A stretch of DNA of 64,000 nucleotides from Candidatus Hydrothermarchaeum profundi (lineage in GTDB: Archaea > Hydrothermarchaeota > Hydrothermarchaeia > Hydrothermarchaeales > Hydrothermarchaeaceae), in the NCBI GenBank assembly GCA_002011125.2, contig MTMF02000009.1, forward strand, positions 1,850,286-1,914,285, read 5' to 3'. The position numbers and the translations under genes were made by a program. This document shows, piece by piece, positions 42,456 to 51,204 of the stretch. The stretch's first letter is position 1, and each line of letters opens with the position of its first letter. A model generated the notes under the pieces. It ran no database searches, was not told the origin of the DNA, and was given only the letters and a program-made list of their open reading frames with translations.

Positions 42456-43793
42456 ATGAAAAGGCTGATTATAGCACTTTTATTAATTACTGCAGTAGTA
42501 TACGCTGAGCCTACTCCAGGTCTTTTATGGAGATACGACACTGGAATGCCTATAAGTGATATTGCGATCTCATCTGACGGAAGCAAGATAGTAGCCGCAG
42601 CGGGGGATTATGTTTACATGCTTAACAGAAGCGGAAAGCTTGTTTGGAAAGTCAGATTAGATACTCCCCCTCAAAGTGTCGCCATAACTGAGAAAGGGAA
42701 TGTAATTGCTGGAGATGAAGAATCCGTATACCTTTTCAATACTACGGGTCATGAGATATGGAAAAAATATATTGGAGATTATATTAGAGACCTTTCAACT
42801 GGCGAGGGAAAGATCGCCGCAGGTTCTAAGACCAGGAAACTCTATATGCTGAATGAAGGCGGTGAATTTTTATGGATGCGATCTTTAGACTCAACGGTTT
42901 ATAGAGTTGATATATCTTCTCACAAAGTAGCCGCTGTGACGACTTCTGGGAGGGTTTATGTATTCGATATTCAAGGAGAACCCCTGTGGCAAGTGAATAC
43001 TAACCGTTTTGTTGAAGGGCTTACTATTTTTGGTGAAGATGTAATATCAGGAACAAATTACTTGACATATTGGAGAAACGGGAAAATTATTGGATACTTC
43101 ATCGAGAAAGGCGGCGTTACAGGACTTGATGCCAACTTGGAATACTTACTAGCAGGTTTTGGAGATGGCTATCTATATGCCGTAGAGTATAATAGAAGCC
43201 TTTTATGGAAATATGAGATTGGATCTATCAATGGAGTATCTACTAGTTTGGACGGCAATTATTTCGCTGTAGCATCTGGAGATGAGGTTCTTTTTTTAAC
43301 TCCTCCGGATACTATACCTCCAGCAGTAAAAATAGTGACCCCTAAATCAGAAAGCACTGTTTCGGGGATAGTAAAAATAAGCGCAGAAGTTGATGAAGAC
43401 GTTTCCACCATACAGGTTTTTATAGACGGAAATTATGCATGTGGAATCTTACCTTGCAATTGGGATACAAGCGCTTCAACTGAAGGAATTCATGAGATAA
43501 TGGTTAGGGCAATTGATAGCGGAGGGAATATAGGAGAGGATAAGATTGAAGTGACGGTGAGGAGAACACAGATCTCAAATTTAACCGAGCAAATAGAAGA
43601 AAAGAAAGAAGAGCTGGAAAAAAAGAAAGAGGAACTGGAAGAAAAAGTAGAAATTTTGCCTATTGTGAAGACTTCGTCCTCCAGATACCGAGAGACTCTG
43701 ATAAAAGGAATAATTTTGGTGTTTCTGGCTATATTTTTAATAGGGATAATAAAGAGAAAGAAGAGAAGAAAGTATAGATTCAAGAGAAGGTAA
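42456..43793 (+). CDS. Surface beta-propeller protein with PQQ-like repeats, Ig-like domain and C-terminal anchor
   Basis: A 445-aa extracytoplasmic protein. The signal peptide is residues 1-17. Residues 20-280 contain five to six beta-propeller blades of the PQQ/WD type (LLWRYDTGMPISDIAISSDG, later LLWKYEIG). An Ig-like domain (TVSGIVKISAEV) follows, then an acidic/basic coiled coil of KKEELEEK repeats, and a final helix with an RKKRRK tail (about residues 420-445). Its function is unknown; it may be an adhesive or sensory surface protein. Confidence 0.75.
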   Translation: MKRLIIALLLITAVVYAEPTPGLLWRYDTGMPISDIAISSDGSKIVAAAGDYVYMLNRSGKLVWKVRLDTPPQSVAITEKGNVIAGDEESVYLFNTTGHEIWKKYIGDYIRDLSTGEGKIAAGSKTRKLYMLNEGGEFLWMRSLDSTVYRVDISSHKVAAVTTSGRVYVFDIQGEPLWQVNTNRFVEGLTIFGEDVISGTNYLTYWRNGKIIGYFIEKGGVTGLDANLEYLLAGFGDGYLYAVEYNRSLLWKYEIGSINGVSTSLDGNYFAVASGDEVLFLTPPDTIPPAVKIVTPKSESTVSGIVKISAEVDEDVSTIQVFIDGNYACGILPCNWDTSASTEGIHEIMVRAIDSGGNIGEDKIEVTVRRTQISNLTEQIEEKKEELEKKKEELEEKVEILPIVKTSSSRYRETLIKGIILVFLAIFLIGIIKRKKRRKYRFKRR

Positions 43794-43805
43794 CTCACTA
43801 ATCTA

Positions 43806-43879
43806 GGGCGGGTGGTCTAGATGGTTATGACGGCAGTCTCACACACTGCAGGTCGAGGGTTCGAATCCCTCCCCGCCCA
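43806..43879 (+). tRNA. tRNA-Val (CAC)
   Basis: A 74-base cloverleaf. GGGCGGG pairs with CCCGCCC, the anticodon stem GCAGT/ACTGC encloses CTCACAC with CAC at 43840-43842, and the T-arm is GAGGG-TTCGAAT-CCCTC. The discriminator is A and no CCA is encoded. There is no intron. Confidence 0.95.
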
Positions 43880-43967
43880 TATATCTGAGTCATCAACTGA
43901 GTTAATAGATTTGACTTAAGAAAAAGAGCATACGGCAAGGCATCTACGATAAAAGATTTTAACTACG

Positions 43968-44966
43968 TCATTCTAAACTTAACACAGCCGTTCCTTTGAT
44001 CTTTGATTCTTTGAGCAAACGTAGGACTTTATTAGCTTCGGCAAGTGAGAAAGTAGAAACCTCTGTGCGTATTGGTATATCCCCTGCAAGCTTAAGAAGT
44101 TCCACAGCGTCCTTTCGAGTCATATTAGCAACACTCTGAATACTGCGTTCCCCATAAATTAAGTTATAGTCCATCCTAGGTATAGGGCTCATATAGATCC
44201 CTGCTGTTACTAGCGTTCCTCCCTTGTTTAGAGTTTTCAACGCCTCAGGCACCATCCATCCAGCTGGAGCAAATATGATGGACCCATCCATCTTTTGTGG
44301 AGGAATATCACTCGCCCTTCCTACCCATTCAGCCCCAAGCTGTATAGCTAGCTTTTTATGTTCAGGGCTACGCGTAAACACAAAAACACAACACCCGAGA
44401 TGTCGCGCAACTTGAATAGTAATATGTGCAGATGACCCAAATCCGTAAATCCCGAGATTATGCCCCTCTCGTACACCACTTAATTTTAATGCTCTGTAGC
44501 CTATAACACCAGCACAGAGTAGAGGCGCTGATTCATGAAATGAAAAATCATTAGGTATAGAATAAGTGAAGTCCTCTCTTGCTATAGCATACTCTGCGTA
44601 TCCCCCATCCACATGATATCCTGTAAATTGAGCTTTTTCACAGAGATTTTCAAGGCCGTTAGCACAATATGTACACTTTCTACATGCAGAATACAACCAA
44701 GGCACTCCCACTTTATCACCAGTGTTAAATTTAGTGACTTTGCTACCCTGCTCAACTACTTCCCCTACAATTTGATGCCCCAATATTAACGGCAACTTAG
44801 AGTCCGGCAGTTCCCCTTCAGCTATATGCAAATCCGTACGACATACGCCACATGCTCGCACTCTGATAAGTATTTCCTTCTCGCTTGGGTGTGGTTTAGA
44901 AACTTCTTCCAGTAACAATGGTTCGTCTTCTATAGGTTTCGGGTTTCTGAGTACCATTGCTTTCAT
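43968..44966 (-). CDS. Zinc-dependent alcohol dehydrogenase
   Basis: A 332-aa medium-chain dehydrogenase. The N-terminal catalytic domain has CGVCRTDLHIAEG (about residues 37-49) and GHQIVGEV, with catalytic Cys and His. The structural zinc site is CRKCTYCANGLENLC with four cysteines. The Rossmann motif is GIYGFGSSAH (GxGxxx type) near residue 175. Substrate and cofactor are unknown, but NAD(P) and short alcohols or aldehydes are likely. It stands alone. Confidence 0.9.
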   Translation of the reverse strand: MKAMVLRNPKPIEDEPLLLEEVSKPHPSEKEILIRVRACGVCRTDLHIAEGELPDSKLPLILGHQIVGEVVEQGSKVTKFNTGDKVGVPWLYSACRKCTYCANGLENLCEKAQFTGYHVDGGYAEYAIAREDFTYSIPNDFSFHESAPLLCAGVIGYRALKLSGVREGHNLGIYGFGSSAHITIQVARHLGCCVFVFTRSPEHKKLAIQLGAEWVGRASDIPPQKMDGSIIFAPAGWMVPEALKTLNKGGTLVTAGIYMSPIPRMDYNLIYGERSIQSVANMTRKDAVELLKLAGDIPIRTEVSTFSLAEANKVLRLLKESKIKGTAVLSLE

Positions 44967-45011
44967 TGGTTATACACATCCTTGATGTGACTATTAAGGC
45001 TTATTGAAAAC

Positions 45012-45767
45012 TCAACGTATTAGGAGTACGTTAGTCTTTGCGTTTTCTAGCACGTAGAGAGACACATGCCCTAATAAGGCCCTCTCTAATTTGCCAAGAC
45101 CTCTAGGAGCTAATGCAACCAGGTCATAATGATTCGCGTTTTGAAGAATTACATCTCTAACCTGGCCCCCCTCTATCAGCTTTTTCACATTCTTTATCGA
45201 GAGCTGATTTAACATTTCTGCTGCCTTATTTACCGCTTCCTCTCTCTTTTTCTGCTCTTTATTTTCCCTAGCTACCGACAAAACCGTTATTTCTCCTTCT
45301 AAGCCCTTAGCAAACATGCCTGCAAATTTCACGGCACGGCTTGAATGCTTACTCCCATCTGTACAAACGAGGATTTTCTCTAACTTATCCCCCTTACGGT
45401 ATATTAACGTTGGAATATGGGAGTATTCAGCGATTTTTTTTGTAAGTTTTTTATCAGTATCTTTCATTAAAAGTAAATCATAGTGTTTTTCTGCCTCATC
45501 AAGAACCTGTGAGGCAACCGCTCCTCCTCTTTTAAGCATTACAACTTCCTCGCCAAGGCACTTTATTATCTTTTTTAGTGCTTTTTTCTCTTCTTCAGGT
45601 ATTTTTCCAAGTTGTATGCTAAAAGGAGAGTAATATTTCTGCGTTATATCACTTCTAACACATAGCGCTGTTATTTTTCCTTTTAGTGAGGTACAGAGTT
45701 TCATCGCAATTCTAACAAGCCCTTCACTCTCCTGGTAAGGGGGACATAACATAAGTAATATATGCAT
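45012..45767 (-). CDS. Tandem universal stress protein coupled to SulP
   Basis: A 251-aa protein made of two USP domains. The first (residues 1-120) is divergent. The second (about 125-250) has ILVCTDGSKHSSRAVKFA and LVALAPRGLGKLERALLGHVS, with the GxxG-x9-GS-type ATP-binding pattern partly kept. The start overlaps the end of the SulP transporter gene, so it is probably a regulatory partner of that transporter. Confidence 0.85.
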   Translation of the reverse strand: MHILLMLCPPYQESEGLVRIAMKLCTSLKGKITALCVRSDITQKYYSPFSIQLGKIPEEEKKALKKIIKCLGEEVVMLKRGGAVASQVLDEAEKHYDLLLMKDTDKKLTKKIAEYSHIPTLIYRKGDKLEKILVCTDGSKHSSRAVKFAGMFAKGLEGEITVLSVARENKEQKKREEAVNKAAEMLNQLSIKNVKKLIEGGQVRDVILQNANHYDLVALAPRGLGKLERALLGHVSLYVLENAKTNVLLIR

Positions 45768-47500
45768 CAGCTCACTCTCACCTTCTCACATTCGTTGAAT
45801 ACGTTTTTACTACATTCTCTACAAATACTTTTATCTAAGTAATAGTTAAAAGCACTTGAGATTGCCTCCTTCTTTGTCTCATGTACTTCTAGGTGCTCAA
45901 TCAGTCCTTCTTTTGACAGCGAGTTAACAATCTCTTCTTCAACATGGATGAGTATGAGCCTTATATTTCTCCTTTCCATCTCATCTACTAAATCTCTAAG
46001 GGCTTCGATTCCTGAGGTGTCCATATAATAGACTGCAGCCATATCTATTATAAGACATTTCATACGATTGCATTTTTCAACTAAATGTAAGATTTCGTCT
46101 CTAATTTGCTCGGCGTTAACAAATATAAAAGGTCCTTCTGGTTTTATTATGAAAAGCTGATCGCACCAGCTTTTTGGCTCTTCAGGTATGGAAATAAAAT
46201 ATCCTGTTTCTTTATCTCTCACAGTAAAATAGATCTTGGTATGCATCGTCTTCCACAAATGAAGAGCGAGAGCTAATACCACGCCTACTATTAGACCGGT
46301 GTCGGGCTTTGTAATTATAGAAACTCCGAAGGTAGTGAAAGCTACCAAGCCGTCATATCTATTTATCCTGTATATCTCCAAAAGTTGCCTTGGCTTAAAA
46401 AGCTTCATTACAGCTAAGATAACGATTACAGCTAAGATGAACTTTGGAAGATAATAAAAGAGAGGTGTTAAAACAGTGATCGAGAGTAATACGAAAAAAC
46501 TGAATATTATTATAGACATGCCAGTACGTGCACCGCTTGACCAATTAACACTAGTACCCGAAAAGCTTCCACAAACAGGATATCCTTGGAAAAGAGAAGT
46601 TAATATATTTGCCAGACCTTGAGCTCTAAATTCTTGTTCAAAATCTACTTTCTCTTTTGTATGATAGATTATAATCTTGGAAATAGAGTATGTTTCAGTC
46701 ATGCCAACTATTGCGATAAGTGCTGCTGACAGCAATAACCCCGGGATGTTAGAAAATCCTGTAATATCCGGAAGAGTGGGCATAGGAAAACCCTTGGGCA
46801 ACGCTCCAACTATCTCTACCCCCGTCTTCTCCATACCAAAGAGGTACACCACAAAAGTAAAGAAAATCAGCATAGTTATTATATCAGGAAACTTTGGATA
46901 GCGTTTCCGGACGAATATCATCACCAAAAAACTGGCTAATGACAGAGAAAATACTAGGACATTAATATTTGAAAGATTATTGACAACATTCAAAAGCATA
47001 AGTATTACATAATCTTCATTAGAACCATGTAACCCTAGGATATATCTTAGCTGAGTTATGGTGATTATTAATGCGGCAGCATTTACAAATCCTATAACAG
47101 CGGCGTGAGAGATAAGATGGAGGATAAATGTCAGATGAAGAACAGCAATGCTCAAAATTATAACACCGACCATTAAGGAAAGCAACGCCGCTAAAGATAC
47201 ATACTCATTTGATCCCGGTTGAGCTATTGGTGAGAGAGCTGTAAACACAAGCATTGTCATAACACCTACAGGTCCTGTAAAAAGTAAGCGGTTACTCCCA
47301 AATAATATACTAACGAGCGGTGCTACGAAACTGGCATATAGTCCATAAATTGGAGGCAACCCCGCAACGAGAGCATACGCCATAGCCTTCGGTATCATGC
47401 TAACGCCTAAGGATACCCCCGCCACAAAATCGAAATACAGATACCTAGACTTATAATTTTTCAACCAAGTGAGTGCCGGTATAAGTTTTTCAAGGTTCAT
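45767..47500 (-). CDS. SulP/SLC26-family anion transporter with STAS domain
   Basis: A 577-aa transporter with about 12 helices (VAGVSLGVSMIPKAMAYALV at residues 27-46 is the SulP signature) and a C-terminal STAS domain (CLIIDMAAVYYMDTSGIEAL). SulP proteins carry sulfate, bicarbonate or other anions, and the substrate is not determined. The last 30 residues add a CRECSKNVFNEC motif that could bind metal. It is first in a two-gene operon with the USP protein. Confidence 0.88.
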   Translation of the reverse strand: MNLEKLIPALTWLKNYKSRYLYFDFVAGVSLGVSMIPKAMAYALVAGLPPIYGLYASFVAPLVSILFGSNRLLFTGPVGVMTMLVFTALSPIAQPGSNEYVSLAALLSLMVGVIILSIAVLHLTFILHLISHAAVIGFVNAAALIITITQLRYILGLHGSNEDYVILMLLNVVNNLSNINVLVFSLSLASFLVMIFVRKRYPKFPDIITMLIFFTFVVYLFGMEKTGVEIVGALPKGFPMPTLPDITGFSNIPGLLLSAALIAIVGMTETYSISKIIIYHTKEKVDFEQEFRAQGLANILTSLFQGYPVCGSFSGTSVNWSSGARTGMSIIIFSFFVLLSITVLTPLFYYLPKFILAVIVILAVMKLFKPRQLLEIYRINRYDGLVAFTTFGVSIITKPDTGLIVGVVLALALHLWKTMHTKIYFTVRDKETGYFISIPEEPKSWCDQLFIIKPEGPFIFVNAEQIRDEILHLVEKCNRMKCLIIDMAAVYYMDTSGIEALRDLVDEMERRNIRLILIHVEEEIVNSLSKEGLIEHLEVHETKKEAISSAFNYYLDKSICRECSKNVFNECEKVRVS

Positions 47501-47902
47501 TTATATTCCCTAAGTAACCTCCCATGCAACACCCTTTAACATTCAAAAGTAAATTATCCTACATCAAAAATCATGATATCGGAATCACCGGAATTCATAT
47601 CAATCATAAATACTTAAAGTTTACTACTATTCTTTAGTTTCTTCCTATTATCCAAAACCGCCTTCATAAGACTTTTATATCACAAAAAAAGAAAAAAAAT
47701 AGAGGTGGATTTTTTGAATTTAAATCTTCATTTAGATAGGGTTAGATGGGGGTATTAGACGGAAAATTTTAAACATTTTTTACATAATATTACGCGTTTT
47801 ATCGCTATCCTTATGCTTATGTATTATCTAAAAAATGAACGCACTAAAAGAGTCCCAAAAGGAGGTGGACTTATCGGATATTAAATGTAAGGAGGTATAC
47901 CC
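47501..47902. other. 402-base intergenic region upstream of mttC
   Basis: Divergent region between SulP and mttC. It contains a short frame from TTG 47714 (ribosome-binding site AGAGGTGG) to TAA 47884, interrupted by a single TAG at 47756-47758 and ending just before mttC. It also has two consecutive GGAGGT sites (47861 and 47891), the second serving mttC. An A+T-rich TTTTTACATAATATTA is the best TATA candidate for mttC. There is no other gene I can support. Confidence 0.4.
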
Positions 47903-48553
47903 ATGAGCAAAGATGAGATAATAAAGGCGGCTAAAGAAGCCATCCACAGCTTTGATGCAGACAAAGCAGTGGAAGTTGCAAAAAAAGCTATAGAAGAGGG
48001 GGTTGACCCAGTAGAGGTCATTGAGAAAGGCTTCACAGTAGCGATGCGTGAAGTAGGAGACCTATTCGACCAAGAGAAACTATTTCTCCCTCACGTTATG
48101 GCAGCAGCAGAAGCTATGAAAGCGGCTATAAATGAGCTTACTCCCCATATTAAAGCAGGAGCAAAAACCTCTGAAGCCATGGGCACCGTAGTAATAGGAA
48201 CAATTGAAGGGGATATCCACTCTATTGGTAAAGATATTGTTGCAACCATGCTAAAGATAGCCGGGTTTGATGTCTACGACTTAGGTAGAGACGTACCGTT
48301 AACGGAATTTGTAAACAAGGCAAAGGAAGTAAACGCCAACATCGTTGGAAGTTCTGCTCTGATGACAACAACCATGCCCAACCAAAAAGCTCTAGAAGAA
48401 TCCTTGAAGAGGGCAGGTATTAGAGAGAAAGTTAAGACAATGGTAGGTGGAGCACCAGCTACACAAGAATGGGCAGATAAAATAGGGGCTGACGCTTACG
48501 CTGAGAATGCAAGTGAGGCTATTCTTAAAGCCAAAGAGCTAGTTACAAAATAA
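47903..48553 (+). CDS. mttC: Trimethylamine corrinoid protein MttC
   Basis: A 216-aa methyl carrier with the helical cap (residues 1-85) and cobalamin-binding domain. EGDIHSIGKD (residues 102-111) has His106 as the cobalt ligand. SALMTTTMPNQ and GGAPATQEWADKIGADAYAE follow. AAGGAGG precedes the ATG. It lies 17 bases before mttB, with which it must pair. Confidence 0.94.
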   Translation: MSKDEIIKAAKEAIHSFDADKAVEVAKKAIEEGVDPVEVIEKGFTVAMREVGDLFDQEKLFLPHVMAAAEAMKAAINELTPHIKAGAKTSEAMGTVVIGTIEGDIHSIGKDIVATMLKIAGFDVYDLGRDVPLTEFVNKAKEVNANIVGSSALMTTTMPNQKALEESLKRAGIREKVKTMVGGAPATQEWADKIGADAYAENASEAILKAKELVTK

Positions 48554-48570
48554 AGAAGGAGGTGAAATAA

Positions 48571-50055
48571 TTGAAAGAAGTTTTAGAGGCAGGTGTCGAC
48601 AGACTTTACGGGGCAGGATTAAACCTGTTTACTAAAGATGAACTCTACGCAATACACGAGGCTACTATGGACGTACTAATGGACCCGGGTATTATGGTTA
48701 CAGAGGAAGACGCTAGAAAAGTATTCGAAGAAAACGGGTGCATTGTAAACCACAAAGAGAAAAACGTTAAGATCCCAGAATATCTCGTGAGAAGAGCTTT
48801 ACAGACCGCTCCATCGAAGTTCCTATTAGCTGGTAGAGATAAGAAATTCGACGTAGTACAAGAAGCAGGAAAAAAAGTAAACTTTACAACCTTTGGTACA
48901 GGAGTAAGGGTCTTTAGATTTATAAATGGCAAACCAACTATCCGAGACTCAACCGAGGCAGATATCGCAGAAACTGCTATTTTAACAGACTGGTGTGAAA
49001 ATATAGAGTACTTTTCTTTACCTGTGTCTGCAAGAGACTGGTCAGACAAAGGAGCACAAGATGTCCATGAGCTTTTCACGTCACTGACAAATACGGCAAA
49101 ACACTTCCAGCATATTGACCCCGTAGGAGATAACATCGACATATACTATGAAATGGGAAAAGCCTTCTACGGAGGCGATGAAGAAGAGTTTAGAAAAAGA
49201 CCGATCTTTTCAATACTCTTATGCCCAACCAGCCCACTGCAACTCCACGATAATGGTACTAAAGTTATCATGAAAGGGGCAGATTATGGAATACCCGTCA
49301 ATGTATTAAGCATGGCTATGTCTGGAGCTACATCTCCTGTACATTTAGCTGGGACTCTAGTAACTCACAACGCTGAAGTACTTGCAGGAATAGTACTATC
49401 ACAACTATACCGCCCTGGAGCACCGGTTTGGTATGGTAGCTCAACTACTACCTTCGACTTAAAAAAAGGAACAGCCCCGGTTGGATCCCCCGAGCTGGGA
49501 TTAATCAGTGCGGCGGTGGCACAATTAGCCCAATATTATGGGCTCCCAAGCTTCGTCGCCGGCACTTAGGCTGATTCCAAAATACCGGATGCACAGGCGG
49601 GCCATGAGAAAACAATTACCACCCTGCTACCAGCTTTGGCAGGTGCCAATACAATATACGGTGCAGGAATGCTTGAGTTGGGCATGACGTTTAGCAGCGC
49701 CCAACTATTGATTGACAACGATATCATCCAAATGGTCCGCAAGGCTGTGCTTGGAATAGAGGTTTCTGAGGAAACTCTTTCTCTAGATGCCATAAAGAAA
49801 GTGGGTATAGGAAAGGACTTTCTAGCTTTGAAACAGACTAGAGACCTAATTGACTTACCCTCGGCGCCTTTGTTGATAAATAGGCTTATGAGGGGAGATT
49901 GGGAGCGTGCCGGCAGTAAAGATCTAGCGACCGTCGCACAGGAGAAAGCTGATGAAATAGTTAAAACACATGAAGTACTGCCGATCGATAAAGACATTCT
50001 AAAGGAAATGGAGAGTGTTCTTAAAAAAGCGGATAAAGCTGCGATATCGGCATAA
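48571..50055 (+). CDS. mttB: Trimethylamine:corrinoid methyltransferase MttB, pyrrolysine-containing
   Basis: A 494-residue enzyme that transfers a methyl from trimethylamine to MttC. The frame crosses one TAG at 49567-49569 (codon 333), where Methanosarcina MttB (495 aa) has pyrrolysine at 334. The flanks are [24 protein letters not shown]. The 161 residues after the TAG are conserved in type ([19 protein letters not shown]), so the frame is continuous. The start is TTG behind GGAGGTGA. Non-Pyl MttB homologues exist in bacteria, but the TAG marks this as the true trimethylamine enzyme. Confidence 0.96.
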
Positions 50056-50069
50056 ATTTGAATTTAAGG

Positions 50070-50114
50070 ACCCCATTTAAGAGGGGAATCGCTAGGCTGG
50101 TTCCCCTCTGGGGT
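50070..50114 (+). terminator. Stem-loop after mttB
   Basis: ACCCC (50070-50074) with GGGGT (50110-50114) and AGAGGGGAA (50080-50088) with TTCCCCTCT (50101-50109) form a strong hairpin, followed by ATCCTATTTTAGTTTTTTAT. It probably ends the mttCB mRNA. Confidence 0.75.
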
Positions 50115-50169
50115 ATCCTATTTTAGTTTTTTATTAACCATATTTTTTTATATTGGAAATTGAGTAGAA

Positions 50170-50688
50170 ATGAAAAAGATTAGAGGAGGCTTTAAATTAA
50201 AAATCCCATTCAAACTCCCAAGTAGGAAAAAAACATCAGAAGACTTTTGTAGGGAAGGCTATGCTTATATCAATTTATTTCGATACGATGAAGCGGCTAA
50301 TTCATTTAAAAAAGCGTTGGAGATTGAACCCAATAATATAGAGGCCCTTAAGGGTAGGGGTTTGTCTCTTCATATGCTCAAAAAATATTCCGAAGCATTA
50401 GAGATCTTTAATAAAGCTCTAGAAATAGATCCCGATAACGATGTTTTGCTATATAATAGGGGAAGCGCGTTATGCGAGCTTGGGAGATATGAGGAAGCCT
50501 TAAAGGACTTAGAAAGAGCATTAGAGATCAGAGAAAACGCTGGGCCGTGGTTTGGGAAAGCAGCCATCTTGTTTAATATGAAGAGATATGAAGAAGCTCT
50601 AGAGTGCATTGAGAAAGCACTACAACTAGATCCACATTACGTACACGCTAAAGAGCTGCAGGATCAAATTTTAAAGAAACTGGAGTGA
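50170..50688 (+). CDS. TPR-repeat protein
   Basis: A 172-aa protein with four tetratricopeptide repeats (for example AANSFKKALEIEPNNIEALK, then LERALEIRENAGPWFGKAAI). It mediates protein contacts, and the partner is unknown. It is basic at its N-terminus with no signal peptide. It overlaps the next gene by four bases (ATGA type). It lies downstream of mttB but behind a strong terminator, so it is probably a separate unit. Confidence 0.82.
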   Translation: MKKIRGGFKLKIPFKLPSRKKTSEDFCREGYAYINLFRYDEAANSFKKALEIEPNNIEALKGRGLSLHMLKKYSEALEIFNKALEIDPDNDVLLYNRGSALCELGRYEEALKDLERALEIRENAGPWFGKAAILFNMKRYEEALECIEKALQLDPHYVHAKELQDQILKKLE

Positions 50689-51038
50689 GATTTATGGTTT
50701 ACTTTACTCAGTATATGGGGATAATCATTGGAGCTATTCTTGGAGCTTGGATATATCAGTCATACGCGATGAAGCTCCTTAGGAAAATTAGGGATGTGGG
50801 AGCAGTAAATTCAAAAAATGCGGTTACTAAAAAGGAAGTTGGATGTGATCGCGGTTTTAAATCTTGGATAATTGATCAATTTATCAGCCAAGGAGCACTT
50901 GTGAAAACACGTAAAAACCGGATATATTTTAATCAGATAGGTTACGAGGAATACGCAAAGAACGTTAGGAAACAAAGGATAATAGGGTTGGTAATACTTG
51001 GAATAATATTTTTCTTAGGGAGAATTGTCAGAAGCTGA
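50685..51038 (+). CDS. Membrane protein with a small winged-helix-like middle
   Basis: A 117-aa protein with an N-terminal helix (about residues 4-26) and a C-terminal helix (about residues 99-114). The basic middle (CDRGFKSWIIDQFISQGALV, then TRKNRIYFNQIGYEEY) resembles a winged helix reading surface. No family is recognised. It is co-translated with the TPR protein. Confidence 0.5.
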   Translation: MRFMVYFTQYMGIIIGAILGAWIYQSYAMKLLRKIRDVGAVNSKNAVTKKEVGCDRGFKSWIIDQFISQGALVKTRKNRIYFNQIGYEEYAKNVRKQRIIGLVILGIIFFLGRIVRS

Positions 51039-51051
51039 ATAGAAAAAGTAG

Positions 51052-51076
51052 GCCGGGAGGGAGTCCATCTCCCGGC
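51052..51076 (+). terminator. Stem-loop after the TPR operon
   Basis: GCCGGGAG (51052-51059) and CTCCCGGC (51069-51076) form a perfect 8-base-pair stem between two convergent genes. There is no long T tract, so termination is possible but not certain. Confidence 0.55.
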
Positions 51077-51204
51077 TTCCTAGTCGAAAGAGGTTCGTTG
51101 GAGGAGTCTCCTACAAATAAAATATTGTTTTACATGATAATTAACATAGCGTTAAAATGTGTAGAACAAGAGTTTAAATAAGGGTAGATTATTGAAACAC
51201 TTGT

